From positions 1,054,001 to 1,118,000 of the forward strand of contig JAPEUQ010000001.1 of NCBI GenBank assembly GCA_027946365.1: a stretch of 64,000 bases of DNA, given 5' to 3'. The notes beneath the pieces are model-generated. The model was not told the origin of the DNA. It made no database searches and saw only the letters and a program-made list of their open reading frames with translations. This stretch comes from Kalmusia sp. IMI 367209 (taxonomy: Eukaryota > Ascomycota > Dothideomycetes > Pleosporales > Didymosphaeriaceae). The translations under genes were made by a program, and so were the position numbers. Shown here piece by piece: positions 44,413 to 55,562 of the stretch. How positions within the stretch are numbered: position 1 is the first letter of the stretch; each line of letters opens with the position of its first letter.

Positions 44413-45325
44413 ATGAACGGCTCAGCACTAAACCGCGCTCTCCGCTCCCAAACCTGGCCCTCTCCCTCGCCTCCAGACCCCACATCTCCCTCCCATTGCA
44501 CTCCTCAGCAGGGAACCTACCACTCCCAGCAAAACGTCCTCGAGACAGCGTGCCCCGCACGCCAACCCACCAGCTCCTCCCGCGTCTACGTCGGCAACCT
44601 CCTGTACATCGCCCAGAGACAAGACGTAGAAACCGTGTTCTCGCACGCCGGACTCAACATGTACGTATTCTCACCTACTAACCAGGCCAACCGAAAAGCC
44701 GATTTGCTCATGGGAGCCCAGACTAAACATCGACATCTCCATCGATCGCTTCACAAACTGCAACCCCTTGTACTGCTTCGTCGACCTCGACAGCCCCGAA
44801 GCAGCCACAAGAGCACTGCAAACTTTATCCGGGACCAAAGTTCTGGGCTGCCCGGTGCGCGTTAAACCTTGTGTATCGAGACGCAGCGTAGGGGAGGAAA
44901 ATACGATGCATCATGCTACGCGATGGGGCGCCACGGTCGACGCTCACGGCGCAAGAGATGACGACTTGTTGTTGCCTGTGTGTGAGCAGCGCCGCGTTAT
45001 CGTGAGTGGGCTGCTTAAGCCTGGGAATCAGCATGTGTCTGATGCTGAGCTCCGCGGCTTGTTTGGGGGGTTCAGGGTGGAAGCTATTTCGAAGGTCAAG
45101 TGGCCGCAGATCGAACGAGGTGGTGGGGGGAATGCGTGGTACGCGTTTGTTGATCTAGAGTGTGCGGATGAGGCGGGGAGAGCAGTGCGGCTGTTAGATG
45201 GTACGCGGCGTTGGGGAGGGAAAGTTCGGGTTGGGGTGGCGCATCAGATTCCAAGGAAGATCTTTGAGAGGACGGAGTGGAAGGAAGGTTGGACGGGGCC
45301 ATGTGCAGAAAACGCGGAGGCGTGA
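44413..45325 (+). CDS. two-RRM RNA-binding protein
   Basis: Two exons, 44413-44660 and 44722-45325 (GTACGT donor, CTACTAAC, GCCCAG acceptor), giving 283 residues. RRM1 is split by the intron: SSSRVYVGNLLYIAQRQDVETVFSHAGLN carries RNP2 (VYVGNL), and after the join NPLYCFVDLDSPEAATRALQTLSGTKVLGCPVRVKP carries RNP1 (YCFVDL). RRM2 reads RRVIVSGLLKP, SDAELRGLFGGF, NAWYAFVDLECADEAGRAVRLLDGTRRWGGKVRVGVA. The N-terminal 55 residues are Ser/Pro/Thr-rich. RNA target and process are not inferable. Fungal proteins of this layout are usually annotated only as RRM proteins. Confidence 0.88.
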
Positions 45326-46153
45326 ATGGATTGCGAGTGTGTGCTGAGCATGATGGTTAGGAATGATTGGTGCGTCTATGGTGGATCGTAAGCTAATAAG
45401 GTGGTATCATGTGAGGGAGAAATACGACGGGGCGAGGTTTTCGGTTCTAACGAGTGAGCAGTTCTTGGGTGTAGAGCTGGGCTCGCATGCTCAGCTAATG
45501 CTGATAGAAACGACATGATAATGAGAAGGGCTTAGATTGGTTTCTTTCTTTTTAATTCACGATATGACACTGAGGTACCCTCCATGGCTACCTATCAGAT
45601 TGATTGAGCTGGGCTTACCTTACAATGAGGCATACCAGCTGAATACGCCCTGAGCTAATAGCTGAACCCTGGAGGTAGTGCGAGCGTGCCCAGCTTCACA
45701 GCCTTCTGAAAGGTAAATTCTCGCTTGAGCTAGATTAAGAAGAAGGGAAGTTGAATCAATTAAGTCAATTGGTAGTATGTTCGAGGTAAAGTGATATAGA
45801 GTCCTAGTCTTATTTCATTTAGCTTCTGCGTCTTGTCAAAGGGTTCCTTAGCGCTAACGGAAATTTGCTTTGGAAAAGGCTGCGGGTGGGTCCATTGACA
45901 GTATGATGCAGTAAGGCTTGTACAGCATTGCAAATGGCAAGTATGAAACTGACCAGAGCGAATATGCTAGTAGGGAGAATGGCCGACTCGAGACTCACCA
46001 TATGCGATCGATGATATCATGGATAGAATTTCAGCCCAAAATTCAAGCACACCATCAAAGAGCCCACAGAGCATTATAACATGATAGCCATTCTACATCC
46101 CTCTACCGGATGTTTTGAATCAAAACTGCGCTACCCCAGAAATGCCCTAATCC
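45326..46153. other. intergenic, 3' ends of two convergent genes
   Basis: 828 bp between the stop codons of the RRM gene and the glutaminase gene. One 60-codon frame on - (45819-46001) has a hydrophobic stretch and begins with a GTGAGT-like sequence, so it could as well be non-coding. I do not call it. Confidence 0.45.
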
Positions 46154-48785
46154 CTACTCCACCCCTTCCCTCTCCCTTCCGCCAGCTCCACCACAAGCTC
46201 TCTCCAATGCCAAAAACGCAAAATGCCCCCCAACAACGGGCCTCGCATAGAAATTGACGCCCGGGAACCCACCATCGCCCTCCGTATCATACAAATCGGT
46301 AAACGCCCTGTCCGTGCTCGTCTCGTTCAACCACAGCGCCACCCTATCCAAGATCTCCGTGCGCAGCGATTTGGATGCCACTGCAGCGGCATAGAACTCC
46401 CAATCCGATTTAGCGTAGAGGTGGCGGCTGTCAAGGGGGAGGCCGTATTTTTGCAGCGAGAGGGAGTACCACGTTGATTGGTTGGTGTAGATGGCGTGCG
46501 GAATGAAATCCGTGCTGTGTTCCGAGTTGAGTGTAGAGTGAAGAGGCTCCTGGGCATTGTGTTTGTGTGTGTCGCAGGCATCTGTGGTATCGGATAAGGG
46601 GTCTGTGATTGAAGGGTGGAAGCAGAGTAGTGCGTCGGAGTAGAGGGAATACAGTGTCGTCCAGCTGCCGTACCAGTCGTACGCTAGCTTCGCATGTGTC
46701 CCGTCGCGCGAGATGCCGCGTTGCTGCCAGTGCTTAATGTACTTTTCGGATATTTCGCGGTGTTTGTCTGCGTCACCTGTGTGGCCTAGGAGGTCTGCAA
46801 GCTCGCTGAAGGCTTTGATGCCGATGATGCCTTTTAGGGCGAGGTTGGTTTGTAGGGGAAGCCAGCCCGCGAAGTCGTCTGTGCAGACTGCGTATCGCTA
46901 TTAGTGGTGACTGATGAAGTGGAGATTAGCTGGACTTACGCTGATTGTGAGGCTCGAGGGAGTATTCGACAAGGTAACCTGTCCACTGTTTCCAGAGCCA
47001 GTAACTTCGTGCTAGCCACTTTTTCGCTTGCTTCATGCCCTTCTTCCCGCCGCCAAATGAGCTGTCAATATAATCCACGCCGCCATGAGTGCCCAGATTT
47101 GTCAAAGTGAAGCGATCGCTATGCTCCTCAACTGGTTCGTCTTTGTTGCCAATAGTTGACCAGATTGACTGTGCCGATTCTTTCGTCTCGTATGCCATAG
47201 AATTGACCAATGCAAGGCCCATGATGAGCATATCGCCGCACTCCTCGACAGGCATGTACTCGTCTCGTCCATCGGCGTGGCCGGTGAGATTGGGGAAATG
47301 AGATCCTAGGTCATGCATCGAGTACTTGTTCGGATACAGTCCTTTGAGTTGATGCTCAAGAAGTGGCTCCAGCAAGTAAGCAGCCCATCTCGGGTTGGTG
47401 TACAGGAAAAATGGAAACGCTGGAAAGATCACATCGACAGTCTGACAATTCCCATTCGAAGAAATCTCTTTCAGGAACAAGAGCGGGTTCTCTGGCGTGC
47501 CCGAGAAGCTTGTAGCGCCCATAGTTTGACGAGCTGATAGCGTCACAATGTCAACATAATTGTGTGACCCAGATGCATATGCGTCAATGCGTAGTTGTTC
47601 CGAGTAGTTCGCAGCCAACGCCTTCGCATTGTCAAAGTCAAGGTAGTGGAAGCTGATAAGTTCCTCCTCGTTATGGAACCACGACTTCCACAGTGGAAAC
47701 ATTTGCGTGAGGCCGCGTTCAGATGCGTACTGAGTCACCACATCTTGAACATGAGAGATGGTGAATAGCACACTATCGCTTCCAGGGCTGTCCGAAGAAG
47801 CCGACTTGCTTAATTGGAATGATTTCGAAAAGGCAAATACCGGCTCATCTTCCATAATTGGGCGAAATCGTCTGTCATTGTCATTTTTCAGTGTCCCAGT
47901 CCGAGCGAAGCGCTGGCGAAGCTCTGCAGAATTGCCGCTCTCGTGCCGCACATCATCAGGAGCTGTGAAGTGCAACTGGCCCCACTCAGCTTGATCTTTC
48001 TCCTCATTGAAAATCTTCTGCTCCCGACGCTTCACCGCCCACGTCTTGAGTCCTTCCACGGCGCCTGCAGCTTTTTGTTGTGTAAGGGTCCATTCGATGG
48101 CGCTGTCCTGATACCCACTAACCCATTGTCCGTTGATGTCGATGTATATATCAACATCGAAGCTGCCCTCTACATACACTGTCAGGTATGCTGCCGGAAG
48201 CGACTGCCGTAGAGTCGACGTGGGCGTGATTGGGGAGAGGAATGAAAGCGTGATGTTGAGATCTGCGGCGTCGGGTAATTTGTCTGAAGCGGGGAGCGCG
48301 TAGGTGAGGTTCGTAGTAGACGCGTCGTATCTTGCGCCTTTGTATTGAGGATGGGATATGCTATACCTCCTTCCGCTAGATCAGTAGAGACCGAAGAGTC
48401 GCGCAGAAGCAACACGTACCCTTTGAAGCGCGAGACATCGTCTTTCTTATGAGAGCGCAGAGAGTCATGCGGCCGACCCAGTAGCGGGAATACCTCTTTT
48501 GTGTCTGGTAGGTGGGCAAGAACGCCAAATCCGATCTATGATGAGGCGCATCAATTTGACCATCCAGCAGCTGGGGTTGGGAGCTGTTACCCATCCCGAA
48601 TGCTTTCAGCATACCTCTGTGCCGTACCAGAACGTCGGCCATTTCTGCCATGGTTCTTCTCTCGCATTGCCCAACCAAGTGCTCAGATACGGGTTTCTTA
48701 CGATCAACGGAAGAACGGGCGGCGTGAGCGTGGAAGCATACGCAACGCTTGCCAGAAGCGCCGCGGCAGCAGTGTTGACGTGCAT
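46154..48785 (-). CDS. secreted glutaminase (GtaA family)
   Basis: Four exons: 48615-48785, 48420-48535, 46940-48366 and 46154-46887; donors GTATGC, GTACGT, GTAAGT. All joins are in frame, giving 815 residues. A signal peptide is visible (MHVNTAAAALLASVAYAS), followed by TPPVLPLIVRNPYLSTWLG and WPTFWYGTE. The three-part fungal glutaminase layout (DUF5127, DUF4965, DUF1793) is present: GQWVSGYQDSAIEW; DEPVFAFSKSFQL; FHYLDFDNAKALAANYSEQLRIDAYA; YVDIVTLSARQTMGA; FPAFPFFLYTNPRWAAYLLEPLL; HDLGSHFPNLTGHADGRDEYMPVEECGDMLIM; CTDDFAGWLPLQTNLALKGIIGIKAF; GTHAKLAYDWYGSWTTLYSLYSDALL. Aspergillus GtaA hydrolyses extracellular glutamine to glutamate. Potential N-glycosylation sites (NYS, NLT) fit secretion. 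Confidence 0.94.
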
Positions 48786-49173
48786 CGTGTCAATGCAAAG
48801 CACAGTTGAACAATGCGTCTAGAACAAGGGAATGGAAGACGAATATATTATATGCGCAATTGCGATCGCGCGCCCATCAATGGCGCGTTCATATAAGCAA
48901 TGTAGAGCTGTTGTGCGTCAATGCCGCGAAGCTAGAGCTAGGAGAGGAACATGGGGAGCTCCGGAGCTGATGCGGGGTGAGACGACTGGGCCAATTAGCG
49001 GAACGTGCCTTCCGTCACCCCAACCCTAGCTTCCGACTGCATACCCTGTTCGCCAGCATAAACATGAACCATCGTTCACTTAGGGAACTATCAGAGCATC
49101 CTGCCGTCGTACACTATCACCACAAGCCTTGATTTTGTGGCCATTATCTTTCACACCTTCCCAAATCATAGAT
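48786..49173. other. intergenic between two - strand genes
   Basis: 388 bp, expected to hold the glutaminase promoter and the 3' UTR of the next gene. Nothing else is seen. Confidence 0.4.
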
Positions 49174-50553
49174 CTAGAGAGCGCCCTGTGCCCCGCGTGA
49201 GTGACTTCGAGAAGTAGCCCTACTACCATCGTCACTCGAGAAGTTCGATGGGGTTCCACGGCGCCGCCATGAGCCCGTGATTGCGCTCAACCATCCGGTG
49301 GGCGTCGTTCCTCTCCTTCGTTTCATTGTTGGTGTGGATATGGTATCCTTGATAGAATGCACCGGACTCGGGGTTCTTGTCTCCCATCCTTCCACGGGGA
49401 TAACCGGATGAGGTCGATAGCTGGTATCCGGAGCTGGATCGTTCTTCTGCGGTATTGAAGGAAGAGGTCGCGAAGAAGACTTGGGTGGATCGAATATGCA
49501 GGAAGGTGGGACAGAGGCGGTAGGATCGAGTAGGAGTGCCGCGACTGCTGCGTCGCGTAGGCGTTCGCTCATGCTCATCTGAGTTTTCATCCGGTGCGTG
49601 CGCTCGTGGTATACCGGTGGGTACGTAGGTGCGTGGTGGACTGCTTGAACATTCCCCTGCAGCGTCATAATTTGACTGGAAGATGTCCTCGAACTCCTGC
49701 GCAACCTCGTCTGAATCCTTTGATTCGCGACTTTTACTATCCTCCGCCTCGTATGGCTCGATGACGGGCAACTCTGTTACCTCGCCGGCTTCAAATATTT
49801 CGTCTTTGGAAAGTCCTAGCTCATATATCTGGTCCCAGGTGCGATAATAGTAGCGGAACGTTGCAAAGGGCCTATCGATCGGGTCGATCAAGGCGTACTT
49901 GTAGAAGCGCTTCGGCTGCTCCGAACCGGCTCGTCCAGCATTCATAAGGCTATATCTATCAGTATCGGTTTATGTAAAACCAGGTAGGTCGCTCACCTAA
50001 TTCCGCGCTCATTCGTTCCGTGCTCTGTCTTCTCATAGTCCTCAACCTGCCTCGCCACCCTCTTTTTCCCCAACGCCCGATGCACTCGAATCTCCAGGTG
50101 CGCTTCTTCATCGAAAGGATCACACACATCACTCCATTTGCCACCCTTCCCATCCGGAGGCGTAAAGTACAAAGCCCTCTTTTCAATCCTTTTCTTCCCC
50201 TGTGCGTCCTCTCCCTCGAACAACGCAAACATCATCTTCCCCTCCCACTTCTCCTTCTTACCTGTCGACCAGCTCACCACATGTGCCCCATTGATGTAGA
50301 ACTTGAACAGGAACTGTTGGTCATTAGGTACTGGCGGCAATACGGAGTACCTGATCCAGAACTGGCTGCCGGGGTATACAGGAACGTAGACGCTGCAGGT
50401 GGACGTCTTTTCATCAACGAAAGCCGGAACAGGTGGTGCAGGTGTCACTCCGCGCATAACATAGTAAGACTGTGGGCGCGGAAGGTACTCGGGGTAAGGT
50501 TGGATATCGAACTGTGAGTGTAGTGCGATGCTGATGCTGCGGTAAGTGGGCAT
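49174..50553 (-). CDS. conserved-looking fungal protein, unidentified; C-terminal frame ambiguous
   Basis: Exon 1 is 49997-50553; exon 2 starts at 49949 (intron GTGAGC...ATATAG; the join reads ERGI-SLMNAGRAG). The N-terminal region looks folded: MPTYRSISIALHSQFDIQPYP, KTSTCSVYVPVYPGSQFWIRYSV, QQFLFKFYINGAHVVSWSTGKKEKWEGKMMFALFE, KRALYFTPP, EAHLEIRVHRA, and FYKYALIDPIDRPFATFRYYYRTWDQIYELGL. It is mainly beta-strand by eye, with no family I can name. After an acidic stretch, two frames are open: one ends at 49232 (424 residues in all), the other at 49174 and contains MSMSERLRDAAVAALLLD and a Ser/Pro/Arg-rich tail. Reaching the second frame needs an intron I could not place. The gene is real; which C-terminus is used is open. 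Confidence 0.72.
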
Positions 50554-50964
50554 CGTGGCGGCGTCACTAGGGTCGGGATTGGGGATCGAAAGTGTGAAGT
50601 GGTGACGTGCGGATGGGGTCGAGTTGGGGTGTAGAGTGAGTACGTAGCCGTCGCACCTGCCGTTTGCGTTAGGAAAGCTCAGCGGCTGCGCATGTTGATG
50701 TTTAACATTAGTGAAAGGTCGAGTGACAGGGCTACAGTCACGACATAGGAGTAAGCTCGCAGACCTTACAACGTATCTCGGAGTGATCTAGTCCATACGA
50801 TATTTTAGATCTTGGTCTCAATTGAGTGGACGTAGATCTGAGTACAAGCTATGAACCGGGGATGGATACCCATTTCGACCACACTCTATCATGAAATGAA
50901 TATGCATCAACGCGTTGAAAGCAATTGGGTATCTAGCTAGCCGATGAAAACACGAGAACAAACC
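50554..50964. other. intergenic gap
   Basis: 411 bp between two - strand genes. No additional feature is recognised. Confidence 0.4.
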
Positions 50965-52683
50965 TCAAACCCCCTTAATGCGACCCACACCCACCACTGT
51001 CCAGAATGCCTCTTCTCTCCTCTCCTTCTCCCCCTTTGAGCCCCTAGAGTCCCCGAGTCCCCTTTCATCCACGCCGACATCGGCCTCGAACTCGATTCTC
51101 ACAAAGATAGGAATTTCAAGCACATCTTCGTCCTCCTCAAGCTCATCTACTTCCCCATTACCGAGTCCGATGGGGTTCAAGAATCCAGGTACAATCTCGA
51201 CAGCGACGCTTGTCCAATTGCGACCGCGGTCCCAGATCTTGCCCGCTTCAATCTGGGGTGGCTGGTCAGGTAGCTGGGAACCGCGCTTGATGGGGGACAT
51301 GGAGGCGGAGAGGGCCTCGTCCCATATGTCTGTATTGGCGCCGACGTCAAACTGAGGGCACAGAATCGTGACACGTGATTGTAACTTTCCAGGTGTTGTG
51401 CTCGGGGTAGCCAACGTGACTTTGATCGGGTCGAAGAGCGGGTTGGTTAGATGCAGAAGGAAGTGCGTCGGGATGCCTGGCTTTAGCGCGTTATAATCGA
51501 AGGTTTCTGCAGTGCGGTTTGCGACGAGAGCAGGGGGGTTTGTGCTGAGGGCGCGAATGCTGAGGCGGGGAATGTGGTTGAGAGCTAGGAGCTTGATCTT
51601 ATAGCGCGTGGATGTTATTTTTGATTCAGGTTTGGAGAGGATCTGGCGGCAGGAACGACAGCGTTTCGAGCGTTTTGTGCAAAGAAGGGTCGCAAGTGGA
51701 CGGAGTTCGTCTGTAAATCTCAGATTCGGATTGACCTGAGTGTTTCTTTGAGAAGGAGAGAGGGTAGCGCTCCAGCCTTCCTTCTTGATACGTTCGATGG
51801 CTGCGGCGTCACTCGAGGGATCATGGATTGTGAGACCTTCGAGTGAGGCGGCGGCTTCGCGCATGGTGCCAGGCTTGCTACGCTTATTCTTCTTGGAACT
51901 GGTGGTGGAGTAGAGATTCATGATTCGTGAGTACGCGGACGGCGATGAGAAGTTGATGTCATGCTGGGAGAAGGGATTTGACGGCGTTTGCGCGTCGATC
52001 TGGGACTTGTAGAAGGCGCTCAAATTTGAAAACAAGTCATCATGGCTCGGCGGTCCGTCTTCTCGCTCTGCATCTGTGTTAGTAGACTCTGTGGAGGGCG
52101 ATAACATCTCCCTTCCGTCTCGCTTCCTTGCCTCCATCTCCTTTCTGCGCTCACGTTCCTTGTCCCTCTCCTTCTGAGTTGGAATGTGCTTCCCACCATT
52201 AGCCACCCTCGCCAATTGTGCCGATATTCCTGTGCTCTTTTCAAACTCAATGCCCACTTCGACCGTACTCCAATGGCAATACGGACAGGCCAATATATAC
52301 GGCGGCCCATTCTCGCCGGCCATGTCCAGTGAATTGGTCGTCATAGGTGACGTGCACACTGGGCAGTTGTAGCAATTCCTCGTGCACCTGTTCCCATCGC
52401 TCTTGACGACTGAACTCGGCACCTCGAAGAGGCAGCTCGGGCAGTACCAATTGAGCGTCTCCTCGATTACACAGCGCGGACACCGGATCTGCTGGCAGTC
52501 CTCGCAATAGAGGAGGTGTTCGAGCGGGTAAAGGGCATAGTTCGAGCGCGGGCTACGGGGGTCGAAGGTGCGATCTTCCTCTTCGGCTTCAGCGAGGATC
52601 TGAGAGGCGCGTTTGGAGGAGCTTGTCGTGTTACTGTCGTAGCAGTCGCAGGCGTAGTATGTGTATGGGAACGGCTGCGCCAT
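50965..52683 (-). CDS. dynactin subunit 4 (p62)
   Basis: 572-residue frame from ATG 52683 (MAQPFPYTYYACDCYDSN). The frame is open further upstream to 52866 but without another ATG, and the family starts here. Paired cysteine motifs of the p62 RING-like/zinc region are visible in order: ACDCYDS, YCEDCQQIRCPRC, WYCPSCLFEVP, NCPVCTSPM and ACPYCHWST (residues about 12-185). A charged helical middle part follows (KERDKERERRKEMEARKRDG), then SVSNLSAFYK-like, RPLATLLCTKRSKRCRSCRQIL, and a C-terminal beta-rich part (HFLLHLTNPLFDPIKVTL; VTILCPQFDVG; PIFVRIEFEADVG). Dynactin p62 sits on the pointed end of the Arp1 filament and helps couple dynein to cargo or the cortex (ropy-2 in Neurospora). Confidence 0.92.
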   Translation of the reverse strand: MAQPFPYTYYACDCYDSNTTSSSKRASQILAEAEEEDRTFDPRSPRSNYALYPLEHLLYCEDCQQIRCPRCVIEETLNWYCPSCLFEVPSSVVKSDGNRCTRNCYNCPVCTSPMTTNSLDMAGENGPPYILACPYCHWSTVEVGIEFEKSTGISAQLARVANGGKHIPTQKERDKERERRKEMEARKRDGREMLSPSTESTNTDAEREDGPPSHDDLFSNLSAFYKSQIDAQTPSNPFSQHDINFSSPSAYSRIMNLYSTTSSKKNKRSKPGTMREAAASLEGLTIHDPSSDAAAIERIKKEGWSATLSPSQRNTQVNPNLRFTDELRPLATLLCTKRSKRCRSCRQILSKPESKITSTRYKIKLLALNHIPRLSIRALSTNPPALVANRTAETFDYNALKPGIPTHFLLHLTNPLFDPIKVTLATPSTTPGKLQSRVTILCPQFDVGANTDIWDEALSASMSPIKRGSQLPDQPPQIEAGKIWDRGRNWTSVAVEIVPGFLNPIGLGNGEVDELEEDEDVLEIPIFVRIEFEADVGVDERGLGDSRGSKGEKERREEAFWTVVGVGRIKGV

Positions 52684-52937
52684 ATTGTCCGTAAATAGGC
52701 TAGAGATCTTCGACAAAACGTGGCGGGGTGTCTGGCCTCTCGGCCGATTCAGAGTTCTGCGTATGGCGGTACGCGTTGACAAGCGAGAGGTACTTCCTGA
52801 AGCCGCGGTCCAGCGTCGGCGAAAGCAAACGCCGACGATAGAAATCTTGACATCACCGACTTGCACCGCACGCTTCCTCTCGTGTCAATTCGATCTGTAA
52901 CAGTTTGTAACAGTTACATTCCGTCTCTGTGTACACG
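52684..52937. promoter_or_regulatory. bidirectional promoter, dynactin p62 / NDUFAF5-type gene
   Basis: 254 bp between divergent start codons. No other feature is visible. Confidence 0.5.
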
Positions 52938-54037
52938 ATGAATACCCTCTCCATCCGAGCTTTTATCCCGCCTCTGACGCGTCGAGCAATTCCTTTTCGC
53001 GCAACGCGATGTTACGCCGTCCAAGCTCCTGGAGCGCCCACCCTCGAGATCTTTAGCCAGCAGCACAAATGGATGCAGAAGGAGCGCGCAGCTAGGGAGG
53101 TGGAGGCTAGCCGAGGGGTCGACTATCTCCGCGACGAGGTGGCCTCGCGACTATGCGAACGTTTGCTCGTGCGTTTCGTAGTCTATATCGCAGAATCTGT
53201 AGCTAAACTGTCTAGGACATCAATCGTCACTTCCCGCACGTCCTCGACCTAGGTGCAAATGCCTGTAACCTCGCCCGCCAGCTTACCTTCCCATCTGAAG
53301 ATTCTCCCGACGCCGGCCCACGATCGAACCGCGTAGGTAAGCTCACGGCCGCAGAGTCGTCCGAGACCTTGCTCTTTCGAGACGCCGACCTTCCGTTCAA
53401 CAAGGAGCTCGACATTGCTCGTGAAGTCCTATCTACATCTGAGACGCTACCTTACGAAGCGAACACCTTCGATGCTGTACTAAGCAGCCTAAGTATGCAC
53501 TGGATCAACGATCTACCAGGCGTACTAGCGCAGGTCAACAACATCTTGAAGCCGGATTCTCCGTTTATAGGCGTCATGATGGGGGGCGACAGCCTTTTCG
53601 AGCTGCGGACGTCACTGCAGCTTGCAGAGCAGGACAGAAGAGGTGGTGTGGCCACTCATACCTCGCCCTTAGCGGATGTCCGTGATATAGGTGGATTATT
53701 GCAAAAAGCTGGGTTCAACCTCCTCACAGTGGATGTCGATGACATTGTAGTGGATTTTCCGGACGTTTTTGCATTGATGAAGGACTTGCAGGCTATGGGC
53801 GAGTCCAACGCTGTCATCTCGCGAGAAAATGGCGCCATACAACGAGATGTCTTGCTGGCTGCGGAGGGCATATACAGGGCGCTTCATGGAAACGAGGATG
53901 GGAGCCTGCCAGCTACTTTTCGACTGATCTACATGATTGGCTGGAAACACAGTCCAACCCAAGCAAAGCCATTGGAGCGTGGCACGGGTATGTTCAGCAT
54001 CAAAGACTATTTAGAAAAGAATGGTGGAGAGAAATGA
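52938..54037 (+). CDS. complex I assembly factor NDUFAF5-type methyltransferase-fold protein
   Basis: Two exons, 52938-53168 and 53216-54037 (GTGCGT...GTCTAG), 350 residues. The N-terminus MNTLSIRAFIPPLTRRAIPFRATRCYAV is an Arg-rich mitochondrial presequence. Then come EIFSQQHKWMQKERAAREVEASRGVDYLRDEVASRLCERLL (typical helix of the family), the SAM-binding DINRHFPHVLDLGANACNLARQL, ETLPYEANTFDAVLSSLSMHWINDLPGVLAQVNNILKPDSPFIGVMMGGDSLFELRTSLQLAEQDRRGG, VRDIGGLLQKAGFNLLTVDVDDIVVDFPDVFALMKDLQAMGESN and a terminal Y-x-x-IGWK. The SLSMHWINDLP and GGDSLFELR motifs define NDUFAF5, which hydroxylates an arginine in the NDUFS7 subunit and is required for complex I assembly in the matrix. Confidence 0.93.
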
Positions 54038-54322
54038 TGTTGGACTTATGTGAGCTTCATTTTAGCGGTTCCTTTTCTACAAACGCCTATGCTCGAATTC
54101 CATAGGTACGGACCAGTAATTCGAACGGGCTATAGAGAGATTATTTGGCACATCCCGCTACTGGCAATTAGCGCCTTTCTATTCTTCTCTTAGATTTAGC
54201 CTTGTGGACGTCAGATTAGCTGCCGCTGTAAGTCAATTTTCAATCTAGCCTTTTGTGTACATCTATCTAGAAACGTGTCACAAGAGACGCACCTAACAGT
54301 ACTCTCGAATGATACTTGACTG

Positions 54323-54875
54323 TCAACCGCCGATTTCGCCGCGCAAGATATACTCCATAACCTGTGTCTTGTCTCCAAAGGCTCGTGCTCCCTAGTACAG
54401 CCACAACTCTTCCGTAATTATGTGCAGCGCGAGGGTAATTCGGTGCGGCCCTTCATACGAGCGTGTCTCGCGGGGCCCGATTTCGTACCATTCTGTTAGA
54501 AATGTTACAATCTCGTATGGCTCGATCGAGTTCGATGCGGCACTGATAACTCTGCAACTCCATAAAATGTCAATTATGATGGGTATCTCAGTCTGGTAGA
54601 TGAGCCCGGTCAACTAAGCTATTAAGCAGATCGATTTCATGTGCTCTATCATCCCGGATAACCGCCTGAAGGAGTTGGCCGAAAGCTTCCGCAACCTCAA
54701 AACATTTCAGATCGTCCATGTAGGAATAAGAACTGGCAGGGCTATTAAACACGAATTCAGCGCGACAGCAAGCGCCTTCTTGGCCCAGAAAAGATTGTCT
54801 GGAGTCTTTGATCCTAGATTTTGAGGGCGAAAGAACAATGAACATGCTCAAATACACATGTATGTGGTAGTTCAA
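54323..54875 (-). pseudogene. decayed gene fragment, unidentified
   Basis: Protein-like sequence is broken over two frames on the - strand. The first piece (54588-54875) includes GQEGACCRAEFVFNSP and MDDLKCFEVAEAFGQLLQAV and IRDDRAHEIDLLNSLVDRAH. The second (54392 to about 54600) reads YEIVTFLTEWYEIGPRETRS and EGPHRITLALHIITEELWLY. It then hits TAG (54392-54394) and continues in the same frame as GARAFGDKTQVMEYILRGEIGG to TGA at 54323. The TAG may be a mutated CAG. Both pieces have coding-like composition and lie in order, but the parent family is not recognised. A small intron could join the two frames; the in-frame TAG would remain. Confidence 0.42.
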
Positions 54876-55287
54876 GCGAGCTGATCGTTCAGATATCTCA
54901 TTAAAACTTCAGCATAAGTCTTCGCAACGAGGTCGTTATATGAAAAAAGATTTCGGGTGACGACGGCTCAGGGGCGTGATACGTTTGTTTCTGTGAACTT
55001 GTGCAGATGGGACGTTGCTGCTACTGTTATAGCGAAATGAAGAAAGTTGTTTGATACATCTAATAGCCTATTCAACCAGAGTGCGACCAATGGGAACCAA
55101 TGCATGAAATCTCAGGGTTTTTATCACATCGTAGCAAGTCGCCCTAACAATCAACACATAGCAAACAGCTTTTAACAATCCCAGTGATACAAGCATGAAC
55201 AGTACGAAATGATCTCATAAATTGTTCATACATTGATGTTAAGTCAACTGGAGACTCCTTTGAATATCAGACATAACCAAGACGACT

Positions 55288-55383
55288 GAGCATGCTAAAC
55301 CAGGGGGACACGAACCTGGATTTTTGCACGCAATCAGGCTGGCTTGCCTCTCATCCGGTGCCTTGCCACCGGCTCACATGCTC
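55288..55383 (-). other. tRNA-like sequence (possible tRNA pseudogene or SINE head)
   Basis: Read on the - strand, the ends pair as a perfect 7-bp acceptor-like stem (GAGCATG with CATGCTC). After TG at positions 8-9 comes a D-arm-like AGCCGGTGGCAAGGC, and near the 3' side a B-box-like GGTTCGTGTCC (consensus GGTTCGANTCC; the invariant A is T here). A proper anticodon arm and T-stem cannot be drawn: the T-region instead forms CCAGG...CCTGG. So this is not a functional tRNA by eye; it may be a decayed tRNA or the head of a tRNA-derived SINE. Confidence 0.3.
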
Positions 55384-55562
55384 TTAGTCCGGCTAGTATT
55401 ATGATGCACGGTGAACGTTCTTCGCACCTGAACCATGCGTCTGTGTGGATGATAATTCTATTGTTTGTCACATGCATAAGTTATTCCTACAAGCAACAAT
55501 CAAAGCCAGCCAATGGTTAGATTTCACTTTACAACGGGATGTTGTGACAGGTCCGGATTGGT

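Noticed and set aside
45819..46001. 60-codon - strand frame with a hydrophobic stretch
   Set aside because: Too short, begins at a splice-donor-like sequence, and lies where two 3' UTRs are expected; no family recognised.
52684..52866. N-terminal extension of the dynactin p62 frame
   Set aside because: The open frame continues upstream only through non-ATG codons; the first ATG (52683) matches the family's start.
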